Notes: generated from the sequence alone by a model not told the origin. A stretch of DNA of 64,000 bases from an uncultured Acidaminococcus sp. (GCA_900554515.1 USHN01000005.1:1-64000), one strand, 5' to 3'; positions 8,910 to 18,155 are shown, counted from the stretch's first letter. Numbers and translations are program-made.

Positions 8910-9686
8910 ATGTTAATGGCTATGGATGTTGGCAACACCAACATTGTGGTTGGTGTGTATGACGGAAAAGAGTGGCAGGCACACTGGAGACTTTCCAGCA
9001 GCCGGTCCCGGACCAGTGACGAATTTGGCATTGTTCTGGGGAGTATGTTTGCCTACAGCGGGATGGATATGAAGGATATTGAAGATATCATCATTTCCAC
9101 AGTGGTACCGCCTCTTCTGGTGCCCCTTTGTAATATGTGCAAACGGTATTTTAATATTACGCCGTTTGTAGTCACCAGTCAGATTAAAACCGGGCTGAAA
9201 CTGGATTATGATGATCCCAACCAGCTGGGGGCAGACCGGATTGTGAATGCGGCCGCGGCCCATCAGCTGTACGGGGATAAGGGCAATCTGATCATCATCG
9301 ATTTTGGGACGGCTACTACGTTCTGTGCCCTGACTCCGGAAGGGGAATACCTGGGCGGGGCCATTGCTCCGGGTATCGGGATTTCCACGGAAGCCCTGTT
9401 CCAGAAAGCCGCCAAATTGCCCCGGATTGAACTGATTAAGCCGCCTAAGACCATTTGCCGGGACACGGTGCATGCCATGCGCAGCGGCGTGATTTTCGGC
9501 TTTGTGGGGCAGATGGATGGCATTATCACCCGGATGAAAAAAGAACTGGACGGGCAAGCCTTTGTAGTGGCAACTGGTGGATTTGGACGGCTTATGGCCT
9601 CTGAATCCAATCTGGTGGATGTGGTGGAACCGTCCCTCACACTGGAAGGACTGCAGATCCTCTACGCCATGAACAAAAAGCAGTAA
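8910..9686 (+). CDS. coaX: Type III pantothenate kinase
   Basis: 258 residues. First step of coenzyme A synthesis: ATP-dependent phosphorylation of pantothenate. ASKHA-fold motifs are visible: DVGNTNIVVGVYDG near the N-terminus, LGADRIVNAAAA in the middle, and DFGTATTFCAL followed by GGAIAPGIGIS. AGGAGG at 8894-8899 is two bases from ATG 8901 but ten from ATG 8910, so the latter is preferred. It follows birA, a pairing common in Firmicutes, but has a separate promoter and a structured leader. Confidence 0.92.
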   Translation: MLMAMDVGNTNIVVGVYDGKEWQAHWRLSSSRSRTSDEFGIVLGSMFAYSGMDMKDIEDIIISTVVPPLLVPLCNMCKRYFNITPFVVTSQIKTGLKLDYDDPNQLGADRIVNAAAAHQLYGDKGNLIIIDFGTATTFCALTPEGEYLGGAIAPGIGISTEALFQKAAKLPRIELIKPPKTICRDTVHAMRSGVIFGFVGQMDGIITRMKKELDGQAFVVATGGFGRLMASESNLVDVVEPSLTLEGLQILYAMNKKQ

Positions 9687-9693
9687 TTGAAAT

Positions 9694-9727
9694 GGGAGGC
9701 AGACAGCGTGCTGCTTCCCGTTTTTTT
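9694..9727 (+). terminator. Terminator after coaX
   Basis: GGGAGGCAG pairs imperfectly with CTGCTTCCC, followed by seven T. Confidence 0.65.
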
Positions 9728-9760
9728 GGCACGAATAGAAAAAGGAGAACGAGAATAAGT

Positions 9761-10735
9761 ATGCTGCAACGGGATTTTTTTACTAAACAGCTAGTCATCC
9801 TGGGGCCTATGGCTGGGGTGACGGACCAGCCATTTCGGGTGCTGTGCCGGGAGATGGGGGCGGATCTGGTGGTGTCGGAAATGGTCAGTGCCAAGGCGCT
9901 CTTGTACAAAAATGAAAAGACATTTTCCATGCTCCGGCTTGCGCCGCAGGAACGGCCGGTTTCCGTGCAGCTTTTTGGCTCCGTGCCGGAAGAATTGGCA
10001 AGAGCCGCTAAAATTGTAGAAGAATCCGGTGCCGATGCCATTGATTTTAATATGGGCTGCCCGGTGCACAAAGTGGTCAGCAACGGGGAAGGCTCTGCCC
10101 TTATGAAGGACCCTCAGCAGGCCTACGCCTGCCTTTGCGCCATGGTGGATGCGGTCAGTGTTCCCGTTACGGTGAAATTTCGCTCCGGATGGGATGATGC
10201 CCACAAAAATGCAGTGGAAATCGCCTGCCTGGCAGAAAAAGCCGGGGTGGCCGCTGTGGCAGTGCATGGCCGGACGCGGGGACAGTTGTACAGTGGCAAG
10301 GCGGACTGGGACATCATCCGAAAGGTCAAAGCGGCCGTTTCGATTCCCGTTATCGGCAATGGAGATGTGTTTTCCGGAAAAGACGCTCTGGCCCTTACGC
10401 AGCAAACCGGCTGTGACGGAATCATGGTAGCACGGGGCGCCCAAGGCAATCCTTGGATCTTCCGGGAAATTAAGGACGTTCTTCAGGGTAAGGCAGTTCC
10501 CCCTGTTTCTATTGCAGAACGGTTCCGCATGGTGCGGCGGCATCTGCAGGATTTGATTGCATTTAAAGGGGAATCTGTCGGGGTGCGGGAGATGCGGCAC
10601 CATGGGGCCTGTTATTTTACCGGGCTGCCCCGTAGCGCCTATTATCGCAATGCCATTAATCAGGCCGGGGATGCAGCGCAATTTCTGCAAATCCTGGATA
10701 CGTATGAAAAAGAGCTGGAGGAGCGGCATGAATGA
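9761..10735 (+). CDS. dusB: tRNA-dihydrouridine synthase (DusB-type)
   Basis: 324 residues. FMN enzyme that reduces uridine to dihydrouridine in tRNA D-loops. Motifs in order: LGPMAGVTDQPFR, NMGCPVHKV with the catalytic Cys, GSALMKDP, VKFRSGWDD, VHGRTRGQLYSG, IGNGDVFSG and MVARGAQGNPWIF. ATG 9761 is chosen because homology starts at MLQRDFF and AAAGGAG lies upstream; the in-frame extension to 9692 runs through the coaX terminator. The end overlaps the next gene by eight bases. The B subtype is inferred from overall similarity. Confidence 0.88.
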   Translation: MLQRDFFTKQLVILGPMAGVTDQPFRVLCREMGADLVVSEMVSAKALLYKNEKTFSMLRLAPQERPVSVQLFGSVPEELARAAKIVEESGADAIDFNMGCPVHKVVSNGEGSALMKDPQQAYACLCAMVDAVSVPVTVKFRSGWDDAHKNAVEIACLAEKAGVAAVAVHGRTRGQLYSGKADWDIIRKVKAAVSIPVIGNGDVFSGKDALALTQQTGCDGIMVARGAQGNPWIFREIKDVLQGKAVPPVSIAERFRMVRRHLQDLIAFKGESVGVREMRHHGACYFTGLPRSAYYRNAINQAGDAAQFLQILDTYEKELEERHE

Positions 10736-11243
10736 AAAAAATTATGCCCCGTTTTATCAGCGGATTACCCGTTCTTTTGCAGGGCATCCCGGAAGGATAG
10801 CAGCACTGAAACTTCTCAATGGGCTGCTGGTCCTGCTTATGTATCTGCTGTATCCCTATTTGCTTTATCGGACATATCAGTGGGGACATTCTGTCCTGAC
10901 GCCTGTGTTTTTAAAGCTCTTTTTCATTCCTGCGCTGTTCTTTCTGGTGCTTTCTGTGTTCCGGCACAAGATTAACCGGCCCCGGCCCTATGAGGCCCAT
11001 GCGATTGTGCCGCTCCTGCCGCGGAATAAGCGGGGAGAATCTATGCCCAGCCGGCACGTATTTTCTGCGGCGCTGATCAGTATGTGCTGGTTGTATGTAC
11101 AGCCGCAAATGGGCGTGGCCTGTCTTTTCTGCAGCCTGCTCAGCGGTGTCACCCGGGTTCTTGCCGGGGTTCACTATCCCAGCGACGTGGCGGCAGGTTT
11201 TGACATTGGCATTTTGTGCGGGCTTATCTTGTGGGCCGTCTGA
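10728..11243 (+). CDS. PAP2-family membrane phosphatase
   Basis: 171 residues with about five hydrophobic segments. The lipid phosphatase signature is present: KINRPRPYE (KxxxxxxRP), MPSRHVFS (PSGH-like with Arg) and TRVLAGVHYPSDV (SRxxxxxHxxxD). Such enzymes act on the outer face of the inner membrane on lipid or undecaprenyl pyrophosphates; the substrate here is unknown. GGAGGAG precedes ATG 10728, which lies inside the end of dusB, so the two are translationally coupled. Confidence 0.82.
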   Translation: MNEKNYAPFYQRITRSFAGHPGRIAALKLLNGLLVLLMYLLYPYLLYRTYQWGHSVLTPVFLKLFFIPALFFLVLSVFRHKINRPRPYEAHAIVPLLPRNKRGESMPSRHVFSAALISMCWLYVQPQMGVACLFCSLLSGVTRVLAGVHYPSDVAAGFDIGILCGLILWAV

Positions 11244-11268
11244 CACCGCAAAAAAGCCGAAAAATAAA

Positions 11269-11298
11269 TTGACAGACGGCAAAATCATAGTGTACACT
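11269..11298 (+). promoter_or_regulatory. Promoter of the pepV operon
   Basis: -35 TTGACA (11269-11274), 18-bp spacer, -10 TACACT (11293-11298). It leaves a leader of about 125 bases before the first start codon. Confidence 0.55.
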
Positions 11299-11356
11299 AA
11301 AACAGTAAAGTGTTGTTTTCAAAATAGGATTTTCTGCAAAGGCGGAGACCTAAAAA

Positions 11357-11407
11357 CCCTGCGGCAGCGGAGAGGGGAGCCTCTGCGTCTGAAGGCAGGG
11401 CCTTTTT
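11357..11407 (+). terminator. Terminator-like hairpin in the pepV leader
   Basis: Outer stem CCCTGC (11357-11362)/GCAGGG (11395-11400) closes an inner hairpin CGGAGAGG/CCTCTGCG (one mismatch). It is followed by CCTTTTTG and, immediately, the pepV ribosome site. It lies downstream of the TTGACA promoter, so it could attenuate the operon as well as end readthrough from the PAP2 gene. Confidence 0.6.
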
Positions 11408-11429
11408 GTGTGGAAGGGAGGAGATTTTC

Positions 11430-12812
11430 ATGAATTTGGAAGCATTGGTAGATGCCAGTCGGGAAGACATGGTAAAAACTCTGCAAGGTGCGGTGAAAAT
11501 CAACAGTGTGGAGGCAGCGGCAGAACCGGGATTCCCCTTTGGCAAAGGGCCGGCTGAATGTCTGGCCTACATGCTGCAAAAAGCGCAAGCCATGGGCTTT
11601 CGTACCCAGAACATTGACAATTACATGGGTTGGTGCGAATACGGCGAAGGACCAACCATGGTGGCCGTACTGGGGCATTTGGATGTAGTGCCGGCAGGGG
11701 ATGGCTGGACGAAAGATCCTTTTAGCGGAGAAGCAGACGAGAAAAATGTCTATGGCCGTGGAACCATGGATGACAAAGGCCCTGTTACCTCTGCGCTGTA
11801 TGCACTAAAAGCCATTAAGGACAGCGGCATTCCGCTGAAGAGACGGATCCGGATTTTGTTCGGAACCAACGAAGAAACCGGCAGTCAGGATATGAAACAC
11901 TATCTGGATACCGGGGGAGAAATCCCGGTGTGCGGCTTTACTCCCGATGGAGAATACCCCGTGATCAACGGGGAAAAAGGCATTATCAATGTGGTTTTCG
12001 AAAAATCCTATACCCAGAGCGGTGCCTTGCAACTGGTTAAACTTTCCGGCGGCAGTGCCTTTAACGTGGTCCCGGCTCTGGCTGCAGCGGAGCTCTCCTG
12101 TGACAGCGCAACGGCAGAATCTATCGCTAAAGAATTTGGCGGCAAGGATCCGAAGGTGACCGTGGAAATCGCGGCATCCGGCCTTGTGGTGAAGGCAAGC
12201 GGCGTACAGGCGCACGGTGCTCATCCGGAACTGGGAGAAAATGCCATTGGCCGCTTGGTGAAATTCTTGTCCAAGCTGCCGCTGTCCGGAGAAGTGAAGG
12301 AGACTTTAACGTTCCTGGGCGACCGTATCGGACTGGAAGTCCACGGGGAATCTCTGGGCATCTGCCTGGAAGATGAAGTATCCGGCAAGCTTTCCTTTAA
12401 TGTGGGTGTGATCACCGGCGACGCGAAGAAGCTGACCATAAAGATCAATTACCGCTACCCTGTGACCAAGCACTATGAAGATTGTGCTCCCAAACTGGAT
12501 GCTGCCTTTGCAGAAGCCGGGTTTACCAAAGTTTCTGAGACCCATAACGATGCCCTCTTTGTGGATCCCAATACGGACTATATCCAGACCATGCTGGGCG
12601 TGTACGGGGAAATGACGGAATTTAAACCGGAAACCATCTGCATCGGCGGCGGCACCTATGCCAAATCCATTCCCAATATCGTTGCCTTTGGCCCGATTTT
12701 CCCGGGGGACGAAGTGCGGGAACATCTCCCCAATGAATACTGGGAAATCGACAAAATGGTTTTAAATGCCAAAATTTATGCAGAAACCTTGCGGCGCCTG
12801 GCCGGGGAATAA
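11430..12812 (+). CDS. pepV: M20 family dipeptidase (PepV/Sapep-like)
   Basis: 460 residues, the PepV length. Cytosolic di-zinc metallopeptidase that splits dipeptides. Ligand motifs: GHLDVVPAGDGW, GRGTMDDKGP (bridging Asp), FGTNEETGSQD (catalytic Glu-Glu) and a C-terminal CIGGGTYAKSIPN containing a His-less variant of the usual GGGTYA motif. GGGAGGAG at 11416-11423 selects ATG 11430. First of four closely spaced genes (gaps of 18, 27 and 37 bases). The following epimerase suggests the natural substrates include L-Ala-containing murein dipeptides; that is an inference from context. Confidence 0.88.
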   Translation: MNLEALVDASREDMVKTLQGAVKINSVEAAAEPGFPFGKGPAECLAYMLQKAQAMGFRTQNIDNYMGWCEYGEGPTMVAVLGHLDVVPAGDGWTKDPFSGEADEKNVYGRGTMDDKGPVTSALYALKAIKDSGIPLKRRIRILFGTNEETGSQDMKHYLDTGGEIPVCGFTPDGEYPVINGEKGIINVVFEKSYTQSGALQLVKLSGGSAFNVVPALAAAELSCDSATAESIAKEFGGKDPKVTVEIAASGLVVKASGVQAHGAHPELGENAIGRLVKFLSKLPLSGEVKETLTFLGDRIGLEVHGESLGICLEDEVSGKLSFNVGVITGDAKKLTIKINYRYPVTKHYEDCAPKLDAAFAEAGFTKVSETHNDALFVDPNTDYIQTMLGVYGEMTEFKPETICIGGGTYAKSIPNIVAFGPIFPGDEVREHLPNEYWEIDKMVLNAKIYAETLRRLAGE

Positions 12813-12830
12813 GGAAGAAGGCTATATAGC

Positions 12831-13928
12831 ATGAAGATTACCAAAGTACGTCTGGGACGCATTTCCGTCCCTCTGCGGGTGCCGTTTAAAACGGCCCTGC
12901 GGCGGGTGGACAGTGTGGAAGATGTGATCGTGGAAATCCATACGGATTCCGGAGAAGTGGGCTTTGGAGAGGCGCCTCCCACAGGCGTCATTACCGGGGA
13001 TACTACTGGCGCCATTCTGGGCGCTTTTCAGGATCACATCAGTAAAACCCTCTTGGGCCGGGACGTGGATGACTTTGAGAATTTGACCAGGGACTTGCAA
13101 AAGTCCCTGGTACATAACAGTTCGGCCAAGGCAGCGGCAGATATTGCCCTGTGGGATCTGTACGGCAAGCATTACGGCATTCCTGTGTATAAAATGCTGG
13201 GAGGTTCCCGGAATCAGATTGTCACGGACCTTACCATCAGCGTCAATGCACCGGAAGAAATGGCAAGGGATGCCATCACTGCCGTGAAACGGGGCTATGA
13301 TACCTTGAAAGTCAAGGTAGGGGTGGATCCTACCCTTGACGTGGCACGGCTTGCGGCAGTACGGGAAGCTGTGGGGCCTGGTGTTCGGATCCGGATCGAT
13401 GCCAACCAGGCCTGGAGTCCAAAACAGGCGGTGCGGATCTTAAACCAGATGCAGGATAAAGGGCTTGACATTGAGCTGGTAGAGCAGCCCGTGCCCGCCC
13501 GTGACCTGGATGGACTGAAATATGTGACGGAGCGCTCCTATGTGCCGGTACTGGCGGACGAAAGCGTATTTTCCGTGGAAGATGCCCTGGAAGTCGTCCA
13601 ACGCAGGGCAGCAGATCTTATTAATATCAAGCTGATGAAATGCGGCGGGCTGACCAACGGCTTGAAAATCGCCACACTGGCAGAAGTCTGCGGCGTGGAA
13701 TGCATGATCGGCTGCATGCTGGAAGCTAAGGTTAGTGTAAACGCGGCCGTTCATCTGGCCTGTGCCCGGAGCATTATCACCAAAGTGGATCTGGATGGGC
13801 CGGTGCTGTGCTCTGAAGATCCAGTGCTTGGCGGCGCCGTTTTTGACGAAAAAACTATTACTGTCAGCGATGCACCGGGACTTGGCGTTACGGGCATCCA
13901 GAAAGTCCGGTATCTGGACGAATCGTAG
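12831..13928 (+). CDS. Dipeptide epimerase (L-Ala-D/L-Glu epimerase family)
   Basis: 365 residues, enolase superfamily, muconate-lactonizing subgroup. Catalytic Lys pair in LKVKVG and INIKLMKCGG; metal ligands in IDANQAW, ELVEQPV and LADES. The family's best-known reaction interconverts L-Ala-D-Glu and L-Ala-L-Glu (YcjG/YkfB), a step in murein peptide recycling. The neighbour upstream is a dipeptidase able to cleave the LL product, which supports this specificity over other dipeptide epimerases. Cytoplasmic; no signal sequence. Confidence 0.85.
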   Translation: MKITKVRLGRISVPLRVPFKTALRRVDSVEDVIVEIHTDSGEVGFGEAPPTGVITGDTTGAILGAFQDHISKTLLGRDVDDFENLTRDLQKSLVHNSSAKAAADIALWDLYGKHYGIPVYKMLGGSRNQIVTDLTISVNAPEEMARDAITAVKRGYDTLKVKVGVDPTLDVARLAAVREAVGPGVRIRIDANQAWSPKQAVRILNQMQDKGLDIELVEQPVPARDLDGLKYVTERSYVPVLADESVFSVEDALEVVQRRAADLINIKLMKCGGLTNGLKIATLAEVCGVECMIGCMLEAKVSVNAAVHLACARSIITKVDLDGPVLCSEDPVLGGAVFDEKTITVSDAPGLGVTGIQKVRYLDES

Positions 13929-13955
13929 CACCATCTGCAGAAGGGAGAGAAAAAG

Positions 13956-15137
13956 ATGGTCATTACCAATGGGTTTACGTATATTGCCTTTTTAATGTTT
14001 TTGGCCGGCGGATTGCTGGCGTTAGAGAAATATTCCAAATGGAAAATCTTTAATATCGTGCCGCCTTTGGTGTGGATCTACGTGCTGAACATGATCTTCT
14101 GCACGCTGGGCCTGTACCATTCCAAAGGAGTATCCGCAGCGTACGGCGTTTTAAAGAATAATCTTTTATATGCCATGATTTTTGTTATGCTGCTGCGCTG
14201 TGATTTCCGGAAACTGGCCAAATTGGGCGGCCGGATGGTGGCGATTTTCCTGGGCTGCTCTGTTACCCTGTTTGCCGGCTTTGTGATTGGCTATCCCATT
14301 TTCAAGGGATTCCTGGGCAAGGATACCTGGGGCGCCGTGGCGGCTTTGTATGCTTCCTGGGTGGGCGGCAGTGCCAATATGGCCGCCATGCAGGCAGCGC
14401 TGCCGGTAGATGCGGGGGCGTACAGCTGTGCACTAGCCCTTGATACGGTGTGCTACTCCGTATGGATTGCCTTGCTGCTGCTTATGGTACGCTATGCCAA
14501 AAAGTGGAATGATGCAGTGAAGGCCGATACCAGTAAACTGCAGGCTGTAGCAGATGCTGCTGCTGCCGAAGTGGCCAAAGAAAAACGTTCCGCTGCGGCG
14601 GCGGACTGGATTTTCCTCATTGGTATTTCCCTTTTGGTGTCTGCCATTTCCCAGCAGGTGGGGGGCAGCCTGAATACGATGCTTAAAGGCGTAGGACTTG
14701 CCATGTTCGACAAAGGCACAATGACCACAGTCTTTGTGACCATCTTAGGCCTTGTTTGTGCTATGACACCGCTGGGCCGGGTTCCTGCGGTAGAAGAACT
14801 CTCCAATGTGTACCTGTATGCCGTTGTTTCGCTGCTGGCTTCCACGGCCAGCGTGACGGATCTATTGGCTGCGCCGATGTGGGTGGTGTATGGCTTCTTT
14901 ATCCTGGTGGTGCATGTGGTGCTGATGTTTGTTCTCAGCAAGGTGTTTCACTGGGATTTGTGCATGGTTTCCACCGCTTCCCTGGCCAATATCGGCGGCG
15001 CTGCGTCCGCTCCGATTGTTGCCAGTGCCTATGATGCCTCTTACGCAGGGATCGGGGTACTGATGGGCGTTTTAGGCGCTGCTATCGGGAACTTTGCCGG
15101 ACTGATCTGCGGCTACGTGCTGAAAATGATGGCATAA
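13956..15137 (+). CDS. DUF819 (YjcL-like) membrane protein
   Basis: 393 residues with about ten hydrophobic segments and a central hydrophilic loop (about residues 180-215, rich in Ala and Lys). Conserved glycine-rich motifs ASWVGGSANMAAMQ and ANIGGAASAPIVASAY appear in the two halves, as in the DUF819 family, which resembles two-repeat secondary transporters. Position third in the putative murein-peptide operon suggests uptake of dipeptides or their amino acids, but the family has no firmly established substrate. AAGGGAG precedes ATG 13956. Confidence 0.8.
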   Translation: MVITNGFTYIAFLMFLAGGLLALEKYSKWKIFNIVPPLVWIYVLNMIFCTLGLYHSKGVSAAYGVLKNNLLYAMIFVMLLRCDFRKLAKLGGRMVAIFLGCSVTLFAGFVIGYPIFKGFLGKDTWGAVAALYASWVGGSANMAAMQAALPVDAGAYSCALALDTVCYSVWIALLLLMVRYAKKWNDAVKADTSKLQAVADAAAAEVAKEKRSAAAADWIFLIGISLLVSAISQQVGGSLNTMLKGVGLAMFDKGTMTTVFVTILGLVCAMTPLGRVPAVEELSNVYLYAVVSLLASTASVTDLLAAPMWVVYGFFILVVHVVLMFVLSKVFHWDLCMVSTASLANIGGAASAPIVASAYDASYAGIGVLMGVLGAAIGNFAGLICGYVLKMMA

Positions 15138-15174
15138 GCGTGCGTAATGCACTGTTTGAGAGACAGGAGGCTGT

Positions 15175-15999
15175 ATGAAAAAGCTGGATTGGCCTGCGCA
15201 GCAAACAGTGGTGACTGCACGGATAGAAAAACTGGAAAAAGAAACAGGCGGCAAAATCGCCGTCTGTTTCCGTGATCTTAGCCATGGGCGCAGGTTCTCG
15301 TACAACGGGGCCTGCGCCTTTTTGTCTGCCAGCACCATTAAAATTTTGCTCCTGGCTGAACTGTTGCGGCAGGCAGAGGCAGGGATCTATTCCCTGAAAG
15401 ATCGCCTTCCGATTACTAAAGAAGATCTGACCGGTGGCGACGGTGTTTTAAAAGAACTGGAATCAGGGCACCATTTTACTCTGAAAGAACTGGCCACGCT
15501 GATGATCATTGTAAGTGATAACGAGGCTACCAATAAACTGCTTACCCTGGTGGGCATGGAAAACGTAAACCGCCTGGGAGAAGCACTCCATTTAAAAGCG
15601 GCCTATTTTGGCCGAAAAATGATGGATGAGGCGGCAAGAAAACGGGGAGAAGAAAACTGGATTGCTGCCGATGACCTGGGGGCGCTGTTAACCCAAATTT
15701 ATGAGGGAACACTGATTAGCAAGGAGGCCAGTGCCCTGATGCTGCACCTGTTGCAGCGCCAGCAGCAGGGAGAGCGGCTACAGCGGTATTTGCCGGAAGA
15801 TATGCCGCTGGCGCACAAATGCGGGGATCTGGGAGGCGTGGAAAACGACGCCGGGATTTTTCTTTTTCCCCAGTACACCTATGTCTTGGTCGTCCTCACC
15901 AACCAAATGCCCTCTTCGCTGGCGGGCAAACGGGCGATTGGCCAGATTTCCCGGCTCTTTTATGAACTGGTAACAGGGAATCCGGGATTTTCCGAATAA
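15175..15999 (+). CDS. Cytoplasmic class A beta-lactamase-like serine hydrolase
   Basis: 274 residues. The serine beta-lactamase/transpeptidase fold motifs are present: SASTIK (SxxK), SDNEATN (SDN) and HKCGDLGG (KxG). The omega-loop Glu of true class A beta-lactamases is not seen in its usual place before IAADDLGALL, so beta-lactam hydrolysis is doubtful. There is no signal peptide: the protein starts MKKLDWPAQQ and is hydrophilic. A cytoplasmic location and its place at the end of a dipeptidase-epimerase-transporter operon suggest it trims murein peptides inside the cell, comparable to the LD-carboxypeptidase of the Bacillus ykf operon. That role is inferred. AGGAGG precedes ATG 15175. Confidence 0.75.
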   Translation: MKKLDWPAQQTVVTARIEKLEKETGGKIAVCFRDLSHGRRFSYNGACAFLSASTIKILLLAELLRQAEAGIYSLKDRLPITKEDLTGGDGVLKELESGHHFTLKELATLMIIVSDNEATNKLLTLVGMENVNRLGEALHLKAAYFGRKMMDEAARKRGEENWIAADDLGALLTQIYEGTLISKEASALMLHLLQRQQQGERLQRYLPEDMPLAHKCGDLGGVENDAGIFLFPQYTYVLVVLTNQMPSSLAGKRAIGQISRLFYELVTGNPGFSE

Positions 16000-16247
16000 G
16001 ACGGTGCAATTTACCGTATTAAAGTTCGGAATTTAGCGCATAAAGCACAAAATAAATCCTTGAAAACCTCGAAAAATCATAGCTAAAACCAAAATAATAC
16101 GAACGTTATAAAAATAAAAGTGAAAAATATTCGAAAAACATGCTTTTTCCCCTAGGCAAATAAAAAGTCCTGTGCTATAATAAGCCCATGTAGTTGATAA
16201 ACACGCTTTTCACTACTTGCGGTCTGATAGAGGAAAGGAGCACTGTT
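16000..16247 (+). promoter_or_regulatory. AT-rich glnA upstream region
   Basis: About 250 bp, clearly more AT-rich than its surroundings. It holds a -10-like TATAAT at 16176-16181 with no convincing -35, the palindrome GAAAAACATGCTTTTTC near 16131-16149, and the short hairpin CGGT/ACCG just after the previous stop. No gene is evident. Regulatory binding is plausible given the nitrogen-assimilation gene downstream. Confidence 0.4.
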
Positions 16248-18155
16248 ATGGCCATGTACCAAAAGGATTTACTGTATGTCATTAAGCCCTGCGAACTGAC
16301 GCCGGATACGCTGAAAGATCTGCTGGGGGCGCATCCTGAGATTCGGTTTGTTTCCTTTATGGGGATCGACTTTGCCGGCAATGATACGGATGAAAAAGTG
16401 CCTATCAAAGCCTTCTTGGACGATATGGATACCATGCTGTACCATCATACTGCCCAGACCGACGGCTCTTCCGTTGTGCTGCCGGGCGTAGCCTCCTTGC
16501 ACGATGCCCGGGTGGACATGGTGGCGGATCTGTCCGTGAATTGGTTTGTGGATTACAACCTGGAACACATTGACCCGGAAACGGGGAAAATGGTAGGGAC
16601 GCTGCGGATTCCCTGCTTTTTGGAACACAACGGCGAATTTGTGGATTCCCGGTACATTCTGCACCGGACGTTGGAATACGTAGCAGATGCTACGCTGGAA
16701 GCCATGAAAAAAGCCGGTTCTGTACCCGGACTGCCTGTCAGCCCGGACGATATTGAAAAGGTTACTTTTACCTGCGCCACGGAATTGGAATTTTGGGTGA
16801 AGACGCCGACGGAAAGCGTTTCCACGATGGCACTGTCCTCTTCCCAGATCATGCAGGAACAATACTGGGCCCGGACCCGGGGTAACGTGCGGACGGCCTT
16901 GGAACAAGCAGTGGAAGTATTGGGCTTTTACGGACTGGAACCGGAAATGGGCCACAAAGAAGTGGGCGGCATCCGGGGACAGCTGGATATGAACGGCAAT
17001 ATGACCCACGTGAATGAACAGCTGGAAATCGACTGGAAGTTCTCTCCCAACGGCGTACAAGCTGCCGATAACGAAATCCTGGTACGCAACCTGGTAAAGG
17101 AAATTTTCCGTGCCAACGGCCTGGAAGTTTCTTTCCTGGCCAAACCCATTGTAGGCGTTGCCGGTGACGGGGAACACACCCATGTGGGCATGGGCTGCGT
17201 GACCAAAGACGGCAAATTTGTCAACCTGATGAGCCCGGCGGATATGCACAAAGATTTCCTGTCCGCTATCGGCTATGGCGCTTTGATGGGCGTTTTGAAA
17301 AACTACGAAGTGCTGAACTCCATCTGCTCCTGCACCATTGATGCCTTTAAGCGTCTGAAACCCGGTTTTGAAGCGCCCATTTGCATCGTCACCAGCCTGG
17401 GCAAGGCACCGGATATCCCGTCCCGGAACCGGACCATTTTGGCCGGCCTCATCCGTGACGTGAATAATCCCAAAGCCACCCGGTTTGAAATGCGTGCGCC
17501 CAACCCCTTCACCAATACCTATATGGCCCTTGCCGGCTTCTATATGGCGGCACTGGATGGCATTGAAGCGGCCCTGCGCTCCGGAAAGAGCACCGAGGAA
17601 CTGTGTGCAGAGCTTTCCAAAAAATCCGGGGAAGAAGCCTTCTATCTGGAAAAAGACCGGGAATATCGTTCCGAAGACGATGTGTTTGAAGACTATACCG
17701 ATGAAGAGCGGGATGCCTATTTTGGCAAGCCCCCTGCGACGGTATGGGAAAACTGCAAAGCCATTGACATTTATCCTGAAAAGGTCGCTGTGCTGACCCG
17801 TGGGGATATTATCAAACCGCTGTATTTAAAATCCTTTGTGGCTGGCGCCTTGCTCCGTTGGCAGACGGAACTTCTGACCCACGTGATTCCTGATTACCGG
17901 AACAAGATCGTAGCAATGAAGAAAGCTCCTGCCGAAGAAAGTACGGCCTGGGATGACGGCGTATGGCAGCAGGTACAGGCCATGCGGGTAGAAATCGCCA
18001 AAGATACAGATACGTCCACCAGCCTGTTTACCCAGATTGCCAAAGCGTTCCACGAGGGCGACCTTGACAAGGCATCTGATCTGGAACAGGAACTGGATAA
18101 AAAGATGGAAATCCTGGAAAAACTTTACGAGGATTATAAAAATAACATTCTGTAA
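16248..18155 (+). CDS. glnA: Glutamine synthetase, long form
   Basis: 635 residues, longer than the about 450 of common GSI. ATP-dependent amidation of glutamate. The catalytic domain carries CATELEFW, GHKEVGGIRGQLD, GDGEHTHVGMG (variant of the GNGMHxH nucleotide/metal site), PSRNRT and RFEMRAPNPFTNTYMALAGFYMAALDGI. The C-terminal 170 residues are an extension, largely helical and charged, ending in LEQELDKKMEILEKLYEDYK. AAAGGAG at 16234-16240 selects ATG 16248. The nearest relatives I recall are the large glutamine synthetases of Negativicutes and Clostridia. In a glutamate fermenter it would serve ammonia assimilation. Confidence 0.88.
   Translation: MAMYQKDLLYVIKPCELTPDTLKDLLGAHPEIRFVSFMGIDFAGNDTDEKVPIKAFLDDMDTMLYHHTAQTDGSSVVLPGVASLHDARVDMVADLSVNWFVDYNLEHIDPETGKMVGTLRIPCFLEHNGEFVDSRYILHRTLEYVADATLEAMKKAGSVPGLPVSPDDIEKVTFTCATELEFWVKTPTESVSTMALSSSQIMQEQYWARTRGNVRTALEQAVEVLGFYGLEPEMGHKEVGGIRGQLDMNGNMTHVNEQLEIDWKFSPNGVQAADNEILVRNLVKEIFRANGLEVSFLAKPIVGVAGDGEHTHVGMGCVTKDGKFVNLMSPADMHKDFLSAIGYGALMGVLKNYEVLNSICSCTIDAFKRLKPGFEAPICIVTSLGKAPDIPSRNRTILAGLIRDVNNPKATRFEMRAPNPFTNTYMALAGFYMAALDGIEAALRSGKSTEELCAELSKKSGEEAFYLEKDREYRSEDDVFEDYTDEERDAYFGKPPATVWENCKAIDIYPEKVAVLTRGDIIKPLYLKSFVAGALLRWQTELLTHVIPDYRNKIVAMKKAPAEESTAWDDGVWQQVQAMRVEIAKDTDTSTSLFTQIAKAFHEGDLDKASDLEQELDKKMEILEKLYEDYKNNIL

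Noticed and set aside
9791..10729. 312-codon minus-strand frame opposite dusB, and similar frames at 16269-17249 and 28019-28939.
   Set aside because: Each is the antisense of a clear enzyme gene with intact motifs; none has a credible start or homology.
15175..15999. Functional class A beta-lactamase conferring drug resistance.
   Set aside because: No signal peptide and no recognisable omega-loop Glu; operon context points to peptide metabolism.
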